64,000 nt of DNA from Isochrysis galbana (GCA_018136815.1 CM030942.1:2865546-2929545); one strand, 5' to 3'; numbered from the stretch's first letter, positions 29,765 to 40,710 are shown. Notes: a model not told the origin generated them from the sequence alone. Numbers and translations are program-made.

Positions 29765-30160
29765 TGAGTCGAAATTATTGGTGCTTGAAAAAGAGGGCGA
29801 GGGGGGTTGTGCTTCTTGGGTTGTTGGTAGTTGGAAGAGGGAGTGGGAGAGGGATTCAGGTATTGGAAGAGGGCCCAAAGGGCTCTGAGTTGTAGGTGCT
29901 TGTGGCCCACAAGATTGGTGTGAAAACGATAAGTGTAAGTGTATCAACATGGGTCTTGAGTTTGAGTTGAAAGTTTTGGTGCTTGAAACAGAGGGTGAGG
30001 GGGTTCGTGCTGTTTGGGTTGGTTGTGGTGTGAAGGGGGAGTGGGAGAGGGAGTCTAGTGTTGAAAGAGGGCCCAAGGCAGGGTACTGAGCTGTAGATAC
30101 TTGTGGCCCACAAGAGTGGGGTGAAGGAAACAAGTGTGTCAACATGTTGGGAAACAGAGG
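29765..30160. repeat. two-unit tandem repeat, about 197 bp per unit
   Basis: Two imperfect copies start near 29765 and 29961 and share blocks such as TTGGTGCTTGAAA, GGGAGTGGGAGAGGGA, GAGGGCCCAA and TTGTGGCCCACAAGA. The minus-strand frame across them encodes Ser/Pro/Thr-rich repeats and is probably a by-product. Confidence 0.7.
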
Positions 30161-30869
30161 CATGGGGTGCTCTCCATGGAAGATCGATGGTTGTGAAGTG
30201 CCCTCCCATGATGGGTGCACTAATGGTAGAGGTTTCCACCATGGGAAGGGCAGCTGAGCTGCCCTCCCACATGAGGTGCTCTTGGGGTGGGAGCATCGCT
30301 TTCTTGTAGCCGGTAGCCTGTAGCCGGTAGGCGGTAGGGCGGGGCCAAGCAACGCCGGAGAGGTTGAGATGCGCAGGCTCACACATGGGCGCAGGCCAGC
30401 ATGGAGAAGTGGAGAAGGGGTGGCGGGCATGACTCACCTCGGCCCTCGCCATGCGCGGGTCAGCGGTCAGTCGCGAATGGCCAATGGGGGGGTGGGGGTG
30501 GGGGTTTGTTTGTTGTTTGTTGCAATAAAAATCAAAGATGATAATGAAAAATGTGTCTCTTGTGTTTGGCATGATAAATGTCCTGTTTGCTGTTCATGTA
30601 ACGAAAAAGAAAATAAATGTAGCACCGTTTTGAGTTTTGATCATTTTTTGAAATTCGGCGACGGAAAACGGCGTGTATACCGTATACCGTATGAAAAGGG
30701 GATTATACTGGTAGAATAGGAGATTATACTGCTAGAATAGGGGCTTTTACTCCTAGAGAGCGAGCGCCGCCCCCAAACTTGCAGCCCACTTCTCGAGAGG
30801 GCCCAAACTTGTGACGCGCTCGAGAAGCCGCCCAAACTTCTAGAAAAAGTTCTAGAAGTATTGACCTGG
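30161..30869. other. intergenic region
   Basis: No gene supported. The stretch 30500-30740 is AT-rich and includes a small direct repeat (AGATTATACTGCTAGAATAG and a close variant) near 30700-30740. Confidence 0.35.
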
Positions 30870-31275
30870 GCCTACTTGGTTCGCCCATGGGGGGGCACGA
30901 GCCCCCCTCTCTCTCCACTCCTCCCCTGCCATGGGGGAGGAACCACCCACTCTCCTGGCACGCCTGATGGCTTGCCAGGAGCACACAGCCCTGCTGACCC
31001 ATTCCTCTCCCCACAGGCCCGCCTGACTCGCCCGCCCTGGCCCGTCGTGGCCTGCCCATCCCTCTGACCAGCCCCTCCTCCCCCTGGGCCCCCCTGAACA
31101 GGACCCTCCAGCCAGCTCCAGTCGACTGGCAGGGGCTCGAGAGCCAGCGAGGGAGAGGCAGGAGGGGCCAGGGCCATGCCCTAGCCTCACCTGCCCCCTG
31201 AGCTGCGCTCCCAGGCCCCTGCCGGCCTCCTGGGAACCTGAAGAGGGGCCGCAGGCGCGCGCCATGGGCCCCCGC
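30870..31275 (+). repeat. dispersed repeat: CATGG-rich module plus family G
   Basis: 30870-30960 matches 2566-2640 and 62385-62465 (CACGAGCCCCC, then TCTCCACTCCTCCCC and GGGGGAGGAACCACCCAC). It continues into a segment (about 30990-31275) whose inverted copy lies at 60715-61025; a shared block is CTCACCTGCCCCCTGAGCTG. Confidence 0.7.
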
Positions 31276-31539
31276 CGCAGGGAAGAGAGGAGGAAAAGGG
31301 AAGAGGGAGGGGAGGGGGGAGCGGCAGCTCTCCCCTCCGGCAGAAACGTGTCTTCTCGCCCCGTTTGGGTAAGAGAAGACGGGGGCGCCAGAGCCAGGAG
31401 GGAAGGGCCGCGGCTCGCCGCGGCCACTCGCTTCGGCGAGGAGAGATTAGCGCTCCTGGGCCCCTATTCACGAGTGCCCCCCCCCCCCCCCCACTCGAGG
31501 AGAGGACGTGCTGGGGTGCGCGGGGTCGGTGCGTGCACT
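31276..31539. other. GC-rich spacer
   Basis: Low-complexity purine- and C-rich DNA between two repeat modules, including an 18-C run near 31478. Confidence 0.4.
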
Positions 31540-31700
31540 GGGGGGAGGACAAATATCGAGGGGAGGGGGCAATGCCCCCTCCCCCCGGTAGCGGTAGCAC
31601 TCGGACACCTGGCTCGTCAGGCATGGAGGGATTCCGGGACGGAAAAGTTGTCTCCAATTAGCTAGTGGGGTTGGCTAGGATATAACATTAATTATTTTAT
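31540..31700 (+). mobile_element. non-LTR retrotransposon 3-prime end
   Basis: Almost identical to 10102-10255: a G-rich block with CCCCCTCCCCCCGGTAGC, then GACACCTGGCTCGTCAGGCA, then GGTTGGCTAGGATATAACAT and an A/T-rich tail. An inverted, shorter copy lies at 59697-59770. The common right edge and T-rich tail suggest the element's 3-prime terminus. Confidence 0.65.
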
Positions 31701-31717
31701 TTGATATCCCGGATATT

Positions 31718-32697
31718 TATTTGGATTAGGCCCAGGTCATAGCTGTACATGATTCAAGTCACGACTATAGTCAGACGCATAGTCAAGCTCCCATGGTATG
31801 ACTAGTAGTCAATAGTCAGAAGGCTATCTATGACTAGTAGTCAATAGTCAGAGGCTATGGCATGACTTGACTATGCTAGCTAGTCAGGGGGCCGACTTGA
31901 CTACGACTAGAGCAGCGCGACTATAGTCACTGTCACTGCGCAAGCGCGCGAGCAAAGCAGGGCAGAGCGCAGAGCGCGCTGCGCGCCGCCTGTCAAACAA
32001 TGCCTACGCATTGCGGGTTGCGGGTTGCGGAGCCAGGTATACTAAACTGCGCAATGATCGAGCGGCTCGAGGTCAAGTATATGCGCGCACGACAATACTC
32101 AATACTGAATACTGTAAAATAGTATACTAGCACAATGTTATTGGATCCATCGTCCGACACAATGCTACCATCAGTCACTCTCGCTCTCGCTCTCCATCCA
32201 CACCCACACCGCTCAGGCACCCAACAGTCCCATCCCCATCATCATCATCTTCAAACATCTCACACACACACCTTCTTGCTGCCCATCAATGGGGGCATCC
32301 TCCTAAACAGCGGCTAGCCCCAGAGTGCTCTACTCCCACGCCCCAAGACGCCCTCCCACGCCATACTTGCTCACATACAAGTCCCATAACATCTCGTCCG
32401 TAGTTTGATCGCGGTGCAGGTACCAATTCTTGCGCACGTAAACGAGGCGAAAAGAACTAAAATTAGATTAACATTAACATCAAGACACAATATCTATATA
32501 CCCATATGACTATAGTCTGATCATAGTCAGTGATTCAAGCTCCCATGCTATGACTAGTAGTCAATAGTCAGAGGGCTATGCATGACTAGTAGTCTATAGT
32601 CAGAGGCTATGGTGTGACTATGACTGCATAGTCAAGGCCCATAGGATGACTAAGATTGAATCACTTGAATCACGTACAGCCCTGGCCCAGGTAAATA
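31718..32697. mobile_element. TAGTC-rich foldback (MITE-like) element
   Basis: The two ends are imperfect inverted repeats: GCTGTACATGATTCAAGT on the left (about 31743) and GCTGTACGTGATTCAAGT on the right read on the minus strand, preceded on each side by an A/T-rich edge and a GG-CCAGG block. Inside each end lies a cluster of ACTAGTAGTCAATAGTCAG units (31795-31870 and 32547-32625). The interior, about 600 bp, is non-coding. It begins right after the retroelement tail at 31700. Confidence 0.65.
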
Positions 32698-33180
32698 CTT
32701 TTAGCGGAATTCGGAATTCGCCCAAATTTGTCGGCAAAATTTGCGGGATTCTTGTAGCTTGTAGCTGACTGCCCAAATTTGTCGTCAAACTTGTAGCAAT
32801 TAGTGGTGCCGCAAGTGCGTCCGCAACACGTTCCCTTCAGGAATCAGGAACGCAAAAAGCAAAAAAAACTTGCGCACAAAAAAAAACTCGAGCCATTAAG
32901 ATCGTGCGCGTCCCCCTACCTACCTACCTCTATCTCCTATCTCTACCTACATTATGATGATATGTGGATTATATGTGACATGACACACAAATGAAGAAAC
33001 CCTGAGGGAAAGGAGACCAAATGAAGGCAAGCCGCCTAACTGCTCGTCGAATCTCCTCTTCCTCATTCACATCAAGTGTTTGGCCATCAGCATACGTGAC
33101 TACCGATTACCCATGCGCGCCGACGAGTTCGCTCAGTCCATAATTCTTCTGGAACTTTTCGTCGTGCTCGCCGGAAAACG
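32698..33180. other. AT-richer region upstream of the integrase remnant
   Basis: Non-coding. Contains AAATTTG/CAAATTT-type short repeats (32720-32790), (CTAC)n-like sequence at 32920-32950, and at 32994-33038 a block (GAAACCCTGAGGGAAAGGAG...) repeated at 52951-52994. Confidence 0.45.
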
Positions 33181-33655
33181 GTTCGTCGACCTCGGCAGAG
33201 TCACCTCGGACTCGGAATCGCGATAATCCACATCCAGTAAAAATTCTCGTTTCTGTCTTCAAGAAGGGTTGCTCTACTACCGCTCCTACGGCGCGGCGGA
33301 GAACCACCTGCACCTTCGTTTATCGTTTATACATTCCGGAATCGCTACGAGACTGCTACCTCCGAGCTCCGAGCCTATCAGCCGACCACCTAGGTCACCC
33401 AGGCGCGACTCGAATGGCGTCGCTTCTCCGTTCTCGAGTGTATTGGCCAGGCCTTTCCGCCTCGGTCGCTGAATACGCCCGAGAGTGCCATGAGTGCACT
33501 ATTGGCAAGCCCTTGTCGCGTCCTCTCGAGAGCCTCTCGCCCCCACCCCTCCGGTCTTTCTATCGGCGCCTATCCGTTCGACATCGTTTATTGCGATATC
33601 GTCTCGATGGCCCCTACCCACGATTTCGTCGCCGGCCGGCCCCTCCGGAGGGAAG
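33181..33655 (+). pseudogene. Ty3/gypsy-like retrotransposon integrase remnant, frameshifted
   Basis: Pieces of an integrase are readable in different frames. Near 33265-33320 GLLYYRS precedes a segment with GHPGATRMASLLRSRVYWPG and ARECHECTIGKP (33385-33520), the H2C2 zinc-binding domain that ends HxxxH...CxxC. Further on YPFDIVYCDIVSMAP (about 33570-33615) fits the start of the catalytic core with its first Asp. At least two frameshifts separate the blocks and the core is cut off near 33655, so this is a dead fragment. Assignment to the gypsy group is by zinc-domain pattern only. Confidence 0.7.
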
Positions 33656-33856
33656 TTAGTGGCCGGTGAAGGGGGGGCGCAGAGCGCCCCCATTGCCCCC
33701 TATTTTCAATAGGTTCTACTACTAGTAGTATAATGAATAGGACCCTACCGGCAGCAGCAGGTGCGGCGCGTCCGCCACCCGCCGGATCTTACAAGTCTAA
33801 TCATTCTTTAAGTACCATCTTAAAATCGTCTCTCCTAGGCGGCCGGCGAGGAGCCA
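33656..33856. other. spacer and upstream region of the GAVT-repeat gene
   Basis: Contains GGGGGGCGCAGAGCGCCCCC hairpin-like sequence at about 33670 and an (ACTACTAGTAGT)-type palindrome at 33718. Confidence 0.4.
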
Positions 33857-36784
33857 ATGCCTCCCCCACTCCTCTCGCTCCTCTTCTTCCTCGGGGCACC
33901 GCTGCTCCCTGCGCCCACTCCACAAGCTTCGGGTTCCACCTCAGCCTCCTTGCTCCAGCCGGCAGCCGTTCACGCCATCCACCTCGCGCCTGGCGCCGTT
34001 ACAAACGTGAAACTTGCGGACGGTGCGGTGACTGCGGTAAAACTCTCACCGGGTGCTGTGGGCTCTCTCTCTCTTCAGACGGGCGCGGTGGGCGCGGAGG
34101 CGCTGGAAGATGGCTCAGTCCACGCCTCAGCTCTTGCACATGGCGCCGTCACCAGGGAGGCTATCGCAGAAGGCGCGGTGGGACCGTCTGAGTTGGGCGT
34201 GGGCAGCGTGAGAGACAGAGCTCTTGCTCCTGGCTCTGTCTCGCTCTCGGCGCTCTCGATCCCACTGCAGCTTACGGTGGAGGGGCTGCTTCTACTCTCT
34301 TTGATCCTCTCCGCTGCCGCACTCCTCCTTGCCGCCGCCGCACTCGCGAGGAGTGGCGGAACGGAGAGGGAAGCGCCAAGGCTCTACAAGATGGGCTCCG
34401 GGTGGAGGCAGCTGAGAGAGGAGAGTGAGGTGTCGCCGCATGCGGCGATCAGCGCGGCGGCGGCGGCAGCGGCCACCTCTGCCGCGCTGTCCGCGCGTGC
34501 TGCCTCCATCGAGACGCCCTCGAGCTATCAGGGCTCGCCACGCACTAGAGCAGCCGATGGGAACCGGCATTGCGCTAGCTCGCCATGTGCCGACAGCAGC
34601 CCTCCGTGTGGCTCATTGGGCTGTGGTGCGGCACTCAGCGGCCCGGCGTTATCTGGCGTCTGTGCGCCGAGCCTTGCATCGGGCAACTCAGCTTGCGTGT
34701 CCCAACTGGCGCCGCCGCCGCAGCCGTGGGCGGAGCCTGCGCCGCCGCCTGCGTACTACTGCCCGCCGTTGTCATCCCAGTCGGCGAGCGCTGCAGCAGC
34801 GGCTGCAGCAGGGATAGCTACGTACTCGCCCACTTCGCCCTCCGGTGCTGCGCACTCGCCCGTCTCGCCCCACGGTGCCGCCGCCGCGGTGGCCGGTACC
34901 TCTACCGCCGTAGGTTCCGCCCGCTCGCACGTCGCACTGGTCCCGCCGCCGAATCACACAGGTGCATGGCATAGCTCTTCCGCGGCTCTTGGTGGGTGCC
35001 AATCTCACACATTGGCTGGGCCGTCGTGCGGATCCAGATCGCCCTCCACGGCATGCCACGAGCAAGCAAGCACCGATGCGGCGCCGACTTTGTCCGATGC
35101 GCCGCAGGCCCTTGGCTTCCAGCCGCTGGGTGTGCCGGCGGAGGTACCCACTGGCACGCCTAGTGCGCATATTGGCGCGCCTGCGGCACACGTGCCGTTG
35201 AGCCCACCCGTCGCGTCTGGGGCGCCCGCAACTGCTGGGGTCACATGCAAGGAGGCGAACTGGTGCGCAGCAGTGAGCACGTCGTCTCCCGGCGTGGCCG
35301 TTACTTCATCCCCTCTCGAGGCGGCTTGCGCCACGATGGTACACATGCCCTCTCCGCTTACACATGTGACGTGGCCTGCCCATTGCGATGCCGAGCTCGT
35401 CGGTGCGTCCACGGCGTCGGAGGGGGTTGACGAGCCGGCGGCAGAAGCGGCGGCCGGCAAAGCAGATGGTCGTGTGGCATCCTGGATCGACGGCGGTGGC
35501 GATGCTCGAGCTCGTCCACCGGGCTTCGGCTCCGCCAAGCCGACCTGCGAAGGCCATGAGGGCGAGGGGGCTGCGCCATCACAAATGCGCGATGACTTGC
35601 GCTCATTGCAGCATGTGAACTCGATGGGATTCGCGGTGGCATCTGCACCTGCGGCCCAGCCTGCTCCTTCGGCCGCGCTCGGAAAATGGGCACCGGCAGT
35701 CGCCATTGCAGTCGCAGATGCTCGTCCGGCGTGGACGACCAACACGCGCCGCGCAGAGGCCGTGCTCGCGGTCCCTGCGCACACGGCCTTGGGTGAGGAC
35801 AAGCCGACTTCTCGTCGCATCGCACGTCCGAGCTGTAAAGCAGCTTGGAGTGGGTGCCCCCTCCCACCACCAGCGACTTTGCCTCCGCCCGCGGGAGACG
35901 CGCCCGTTGCCGAGGGTGGCGTCGGCGACACCAGGCTGCAGGTCAGCGGCAGCTGCGACGAGTGCTGGACGCCCTTGATGGACCACACGCCTCCGTGCAT
36001 TGAGTGCGCGCACGTTGCACGCACCGCTGCGTCTAGTGCTGCCCCGGCCGCGTCCACCCCCGTCGCTCCGGCCATCTCCGCCCAATCATCCGTCGCAGCT
36101 CCCACAGCGCTGACCGTCGGCACACGAGCGTCTGCGACCGCCGTCCAGCCCCCCGTGAAGTGTAGACGAGCTGGCGAGATCGCTAGTGAAGGGCTACAAC
36201 GGTGCTCAAGCCGCTCCGAGCCTTTCTCGCCGTCATCTTCCCTCGCCTCCTCCTCATCTGCTCTTTCAACGGTCAAGTTCCTCTCTCACGTCTCTAGTCT
36301 ACGGCGGCAGGTGATTCGCAATGACCGAGCTGGCGCTCATGCGCTTGCCAGCGTGGAGACAAGGCGGAGAGAGCATGAGGGCAGTTACGCCCGGCGTGCA
36401 CAAGGGCACGCCCGCTATCTCCCAAGAGGAACGTGGTGCGCCTTGCGGTATCGGCTGCGTCTTCAGTTCCACACGTGTTCCACAAAGACGTTGGTGTCTT
36501 CCCTCCGTGGTTGCAGCTAACACAAGGGCCTTCTACTCCCATCCTCTATGCATCCGTAGGTCTCCCCGCTGCTGGGCGACGAATCGTTGGCCACGAATGG
36601 CGCGGTCCTCTCGGCGGAACAGATTCGCTCCAGGGTTGACGCGGTGGATCTCATGCCCGTACGCGGCAACTTAGCGAGCCTGATGGCCCGTGCCATCTAC
36701 AATGCAAAGGAAGATGCTGAGGTTGCCTCGTCTCGCAAGTCAGTCGATTTATTCTATAGTTGTGGCTCTCAACCCTTCCCATAA
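33857..36784 (+). CDS. single-pass membrane protein with GAVT/KLADG repeat ectodomain
   Basis: Exons 33857-36310 and 36560-36784, intron 249 nt (CAG-GTGATT to CATCCGTAG), about 892 residues. A signal peptide (LLSLLFFLGAPLLPAP) is followed by about nine degenerate 10-residue repeats, residues about 43-130, such as LAPGAVTNVKLADGAVTAVK and DGSVHASALAHGAVTREAIA. A strong TM helix follows (LLLLSLILSAAALLLAAAAL, about residue 145), then more than 700 residues rich in Ala, Pro, Ser and His with little order. The repeat resembles the GAVTxxKLA-type repeats of surface and phage-fibre-like proteins, where they form regular beta structures; this is analogy, not proven homology. The second exon encodes a compact, charged C-terminus (SAEQIRSRVDAVDLMPVRG). 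Orientation signal-repeat-TM implies an extracellular or lumenal repeat domain and a long cytosolic tail. Function unknown. Confidence 0.7.
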
Positions 36785-37467
36785 TCTCACTCGCAACATC
36801 AGTATGTAGGTACGATGCGTTGTCATTGCACCTGGGTGAATATCTCTTGAGTGTGCGAGCAAGCAGCACAACTGCACTCCTCACGCGGCGGGCAAATATT
36901 CTCAGCCCTTCACACATGTGCCAGAACATCGGTCGAGAGCGAACGTCCCCGGGCTTAGAGACGGCAATGTGAAAGAGGCCGCCCACGTATAACGGAAAAT
37001 TCGTGATTTGTTGGTGTAGCCAGGGTAGCTCGATGGTACCCCGGGCACCCGCCACGCACGACACCTTGGGGCCATGTGGTGTTATGCTTCAATTGTAAAC
37101 TTAAGAAAGATCGCTACTTGCGGCAAAGGTATACGCAAATGGCGTTCGCGTGCTGGCCGCGCCTCGCGGCAGCGCGCTTGCTCTCGCGCAGGGTTGGTTG
37201 GGGCAGCTGTTGGGCGCATGCCAAAGATTGTAAGCGCATTGGCAGCTAATGGGCTTAGCTAGCACGCGCGAGGAGGGGTAGCCGGCGGCGTGCATCGTGA
37301 GAAGATGATGGGGCCGAATGTTGAATCAGCTAAGGCCGACGACATGACGACGGACACAGACACCCATGAAAACGCTCCGACTCTCGTCCCACGACTTTCT
37401 CACATAACTCGACTGAAATCAAACCCAAACACTCCGATCCGACGGCGGCGGACAACGATCAAAGGGC
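36785..37467. other. intergenic region
   Basis: No gene supported; short overlapping frames only. Confidence 0.35.
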
Positions 37468-37641
37468 GATCTGTCGGCGATCCTGTCTGGAGATGGGAAT
37501 CGCACCATAACGGAAACGAGGGGCAATCCTGCCGCACAGGATTCCAAAAGACTTACCGAATAAGACGAGAGAAGTGCGATGTGCCTAAGGGGGAGATACG
37601 AAGAGGTCGCTAGTTAAACCTGATTGCAATCACTGAAGTAG
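37468..37641 (-). repeat. dispersed repeat family B, partial inverted copy
   Basis: Reverse complement of about 53570-53741: shared blocks are CGATCTGTCGGCGATCCTGT, CACCATAACGGAAACGAGGG and GATTGCAATCACTGAAGTAG. Confidence 0.75.
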
Positions 37642-38036
37642 AAAAAAAAACTTCTTAATGTTCACTCCGCGCTCGCGGCCTTGCGACATTCTCCCGACAG
37701 CCACGCCCGCGTCCCTTAACACTCCCTTACACCTCGCCTTGCGGCTCGTCCCCTCGTGCTCTACTTAGGGGCTCCATGTTCGGGGTTTCCAGTGGCAGGC
37801 GGCGTGTACCGGTCTCCGATGGTCGATTTCTCGGCCTCCTCTCGCTCCATCGGACGATCGGTTTTTCTTGCGGTCCTCGTTCGTGGTTGGTGGCACATGA
37901 GGGTGGGTTTGGGCCTGTGTTGCGCATTGGGCCTGTGACGTGGGATCATGAGTGCGCGGGGTGCGGCGTTTGTTGGAAGGTTAGGCTAGTTTTTCCGCTA
38001 TGTCGAGAGCTTGTGCCACCAAGGTCAGGTTTGTGT
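37642..38036. other. likely continuation of the broken LINE endonuclease region
   Basis: Directly 3-prime of the endonuclease fragment on the minus strand. No long frame, but the region may be decayed ORF2. Confidence 0.3.
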
Positions 38037-38576
38037 TCATTGCGAGGGCCCCATCAGCGTTGGCGTGGTGATAGTTTGCGACAGGGCGGGTTCTTGTAGC
38101 AGTTTTTTGATTTGCGCTCCCCGTGGGCTCGGGTTCGCGCTTAAGTATACTGAGATAATACGATATTGTTTTTCGTCTATGTTTACATCGATTGCTATGC
38201 ATCTTCCTTTTAGGATTACATGAACTGTATCTACTCTAGGGTTTACTCTGCTGCATGAGATGCGAATCGCCACCGCGACCCCGCTCGCTGAGTCCGCTAG
38301 CTCTCCCGGTGAGGCAAACCAGTGCCATCCGAGGAGGGACGCTGTTCTATGTTGACGGAGATGAGAGCCGTCTTCATAAGCGTGTAGTTCTTGGAGAAGG
38401 AGAATGTCTACCCCAGCTTTGCGCGCCTGTGACAGAACTGCGGCAAGTTTACCGCCTTTAGTTCCGTTTATGTTGTATGTCGCTACGCGGATGGGTCCTT
38501 CACCTGGGTATCCGAGGGTGGAGTCAAAGGTGAGTCGTGGTCGTGGGGGGACGTGTGCGCGCTGGGTGGTTAGCAC
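38037..38576 (-). pseudogene. LINE ORF2 N-terminal AP-endonuclease (EEP) domain fragment
   Basis: 179 codons. After a short lead the frame reads RVATYNINGTKGGKLAAVL, VDILLLQELHAY (catalytic Glu region), GWHWFASPG, GVAVAI and RCIAIDVNI, the order of an endonuclease/exonuclease/phosphatase domain as found at the N-terminus of non-LTR retrotransposon ORF2. The conserved GGDFN block that should follow is replaced by LMGPS and a stop, so the domain is truncated or mutated. No reverse transcriptase follows. It lies 500 bp from an ORF1 start fragment in the same orientation (39.14 kb), consistent with one decayed element. Confidence 0.7.
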
Positions 38577-39165
38577 AAGCTTCGCGATTATTGCGAGCGC
38601 GTACTCAGGGTGAAGGAAGAGGCAAGTCGGGCCGTTTAGGCAGACCCCTGCGATTTTCTTGTGCTGATGGAGGCTAGGGACAGTGGTTGTAATTATAATA
38701 ATAGATCAAAAAGAAAACAAATAACCTTGCAATAATAAGATTGGGCCTTGTAATTGTACAGACTGAAAAGAAAACAAATAACCTGGCCTTCTTTTGACGG
38801 AACGCGACTTCAGGCAGTGTTGGTGCCCATAAGGGCCACCTGGTCGCCAAGGCGGAAGGGGCCTCTGCCATAAGGCATGCCCATTGGAGGAGTGGCTCTG
38901 TGAGCCTGTTCATGCTCTGCTGAAGTCTGCAGACTGCTGCCCCCCATGGGGGGGGCCAGCATGGCTGCTGTGCGTGGTGCGGCCGGAGCCGCGGGCCGTG
39001 TGGCGCGACGGGGGTCGCGCGCACCTGCTCGGCCTCTGATGGCGGGCGCGGTCGCTTCGACAGCGACTGCTCCATGGGGGCTGGGGGGCCGCCCTCGGCG
39101 GGGGACCCGAAGGAGAGGAGGGGAGCGGCGGCGCGCTCCATGGCAACTGACTATAAAGTTAGTTG
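38577..39165 (-). mobile_element. retroelement 5-prime end with ORF1 start
   Basis: Read on the minus strand: AACTAACTTTATAGTCAG, then ATG at 39141 and MERAAAPLLSFGSPAEG with QSLSKRPRPPSEAEQVRATP, closely similar to the ORF1 start at 45022. The ORF continues to 38674 but its last 30 codons are AT-rich filler containing two copies of AAAAGAAAACAAATAACCT (about 38709 and 38765). Confidence 0.65.
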
Positions 39166-39424
39166 CAATCACTGAAGTAGATAGAGACACGCGGGGAAGC
39201 GGGGAGCAGATAGCAAATTAAACCTATTTGCGAGGCGCCTGGGAGGAAGAAAGGTAGGGAAACTTCCCTTCTCTTCAAGAGAAAGAGAGAGGGCGCTCTA
39301 CAACCCAAGATCCCATGCATCCTAGCGAAGCTTTTGACCGAGGACGAGAGAAAGCAGCGAATTATAACGATAAATGCCGAACGACGAAGAGAAGCCTAAC
39401 GAGTGTCGATTCGCGAATGCGACA
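39163..39424 (-). repeat. dispersed repeat family B, inverted copy
   Basis: Reverse complement of 53333-53590 and 15674-15930, with GATTGCAATCACTGAAGTAG at one edge and TCGATTCGCGAATGCGACA at the other. It directly adjoins the retroelement 5-prime end. Confidence 0.8.
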
Positions 39425-40155
39425 GGGACGCGAGGGTGGGGATACAAGCAGTTAGAGTCTTCCAAGGCTGCTTGCGCGGCGAGAATATTCCAATGAATTA
39501 TTACACGTACATGCATACGTATCAACACCTGAGCCAAACAACAACAAGGCCCAGAACGTGCAACAACAGACAACAGACAAGAACTAGTTTGCTACCAAGT
39601 TTCAAGATTCAAGACCTCAAGAACGACTACGAAGATATCATGAGAGATCTTTAGTGCATGTGCAGGAGTCTCAGCCACGGAAATATATCAATGCAAAGAT
39701 CGACAAACACTGGACAATAGAGGTACAACAACATAACAACAGCGACGCTGAGTGCAGGACACGACTTCAAGGAAGCGTTGTCGGTTGTCAAATCATCGCT
39801 TGCCAGCCGCCCATTCTTGCCCTTCTCAGAGCCGTACAACATGAACATCTTAGTCCGTGGCCGCCGACGGCCCTGAACATTAAAGGCGTTGTCGAGGTAT
39901 TGACACGAAGCCCGGCACGAATGGAGCTGTCGCCGCAGCCTGCAACACACTTGGTAATCATCAAGTGTGCTCCGCTCGTGCAGAGCACTTTGCCGGCAGC
40001 GCGACTCCGGGACGCGCGGGGAGCTATTCCCCACAGTGCCGATGTGGTCCGCTGCGCCGATCAACATGCAATCAGATAGAGTCGTCGGTGTGTCAGTGAG
40101 ACGCCCGGCCGTGACACTCGTTGGTGGGTGGATGCATGGGCAGGGGCTCGCAGCC
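39425..40155. other. 3-prime region of the inverted paralogue
   Basis: From about 39780 to 40155 it is alignable with the region after copy 1 (12353-12770), but much less conserved than the coding parts. Below 39780 nothing is recognised. Confidence 0.45.
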
Positions 40156-40710
40156 TCAGTGCGTCTTGCTGCCTGGCGGCGCATCCTCTTCCTTAAGGCA
40201 AATCCAGTTGGACTCGGCGTCGTAGTCGTCAAAACCGGAGCCCCACGCGGGGAAGCACGCGAGCCCCTCGCGCTCCGCCTCCTCTACCTCATCGTCCGTG
40301 TAGAAGCCCGCTCCAGCCGGGATGTACTGCATCGCCTCTGCATCGAAGAGTGGCATCCTCCCGAGCATCGAGAGGTCGAACGGTTTGAAGGCGCGGTCTA
40401 TGCGGGGCTTAGCTGATGAGCGTGGAGTGGTGGTGCCTCCACCCCCGCTTCCGTCCGACGGAGCTGCTGCGAGAGCCGCGGAGAGCACTGTGAGAGAGGC
40501 GAAGACAGCGAGCATCGTGAGGGGGAAGTCGGAGGAGGTGTGGGCAACAGCTCCAGACGAGGCGTGGGCGGCGAAGGAGAGGTTTGGCGCCCAGCCAGAG
40601 ACGAACGTCCCCGCCAGAGCGCCCAGCGGACGCGCCCGGACGCACGGCACGAGCGAGGCAGCACAGGGGGAGAAGAGAAGCATCAGCAGCCGGACGGCCA
40701 TCATCATCAT
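40156..40710 (-). CDS. small protein with bipartite N-terminus, copy 2 (inverted paralogue)
   Basis: 184 residues from ATG 40710 (MMMMAVRLLMLLFSPCAAS), nearly identical to the product at 11801-12352. Differences seen: Ser to Cys and Met to Val near the signal peptide, three changes in the low-complexity linker (TTTPRSSAKPRI), Lys to Glu at LFDAEAM, and a different end (GSKTH versus DSKL). The aromatic/acidic C-terminal domain is otherwise unchanged. Both frames are intact, so both may be expressed. It lies 28 kb from copy 1 in opposite orientation with retroelement and family B sequence at its 3-prime side. Function unknown; plastid lumen or membrane location is suggested only by the N-terminal layout. 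Confidence 0.7.
   Translation of the reverse strand: MMMMAVRLLMLLFSPCAASLVPCVRARPLGALAGTFVSGWAPNLSFAAHASSGAVAHTSSDFPLTMLAVFASLTVLSAALAAAPSDGSGGGGTTTPRSSAKPRIDRAFKPFDLSMLGRMPLFDAEAMQYIPAGAGFYTDDEVEEAEREGLACFPAWGSGFDDYDAESNWICLKEEDAPPGSKTH

Noticed and set aside
29519-30430. 303-codon minus-strand ORF with repeated Ser/Pro segments
   Set aside because: Explained by a two-unit 197-bp tandem repeat; no start context, domain or splice partner.
35005-36276. 423-codon minus-strand ORF opposite the GAVT-repeat gene
   Set aside because: A shadow of the Ala/Ser-rich tail; no ordered segments, while the plus strand has signal peptide, TM helix and a matching second exon.
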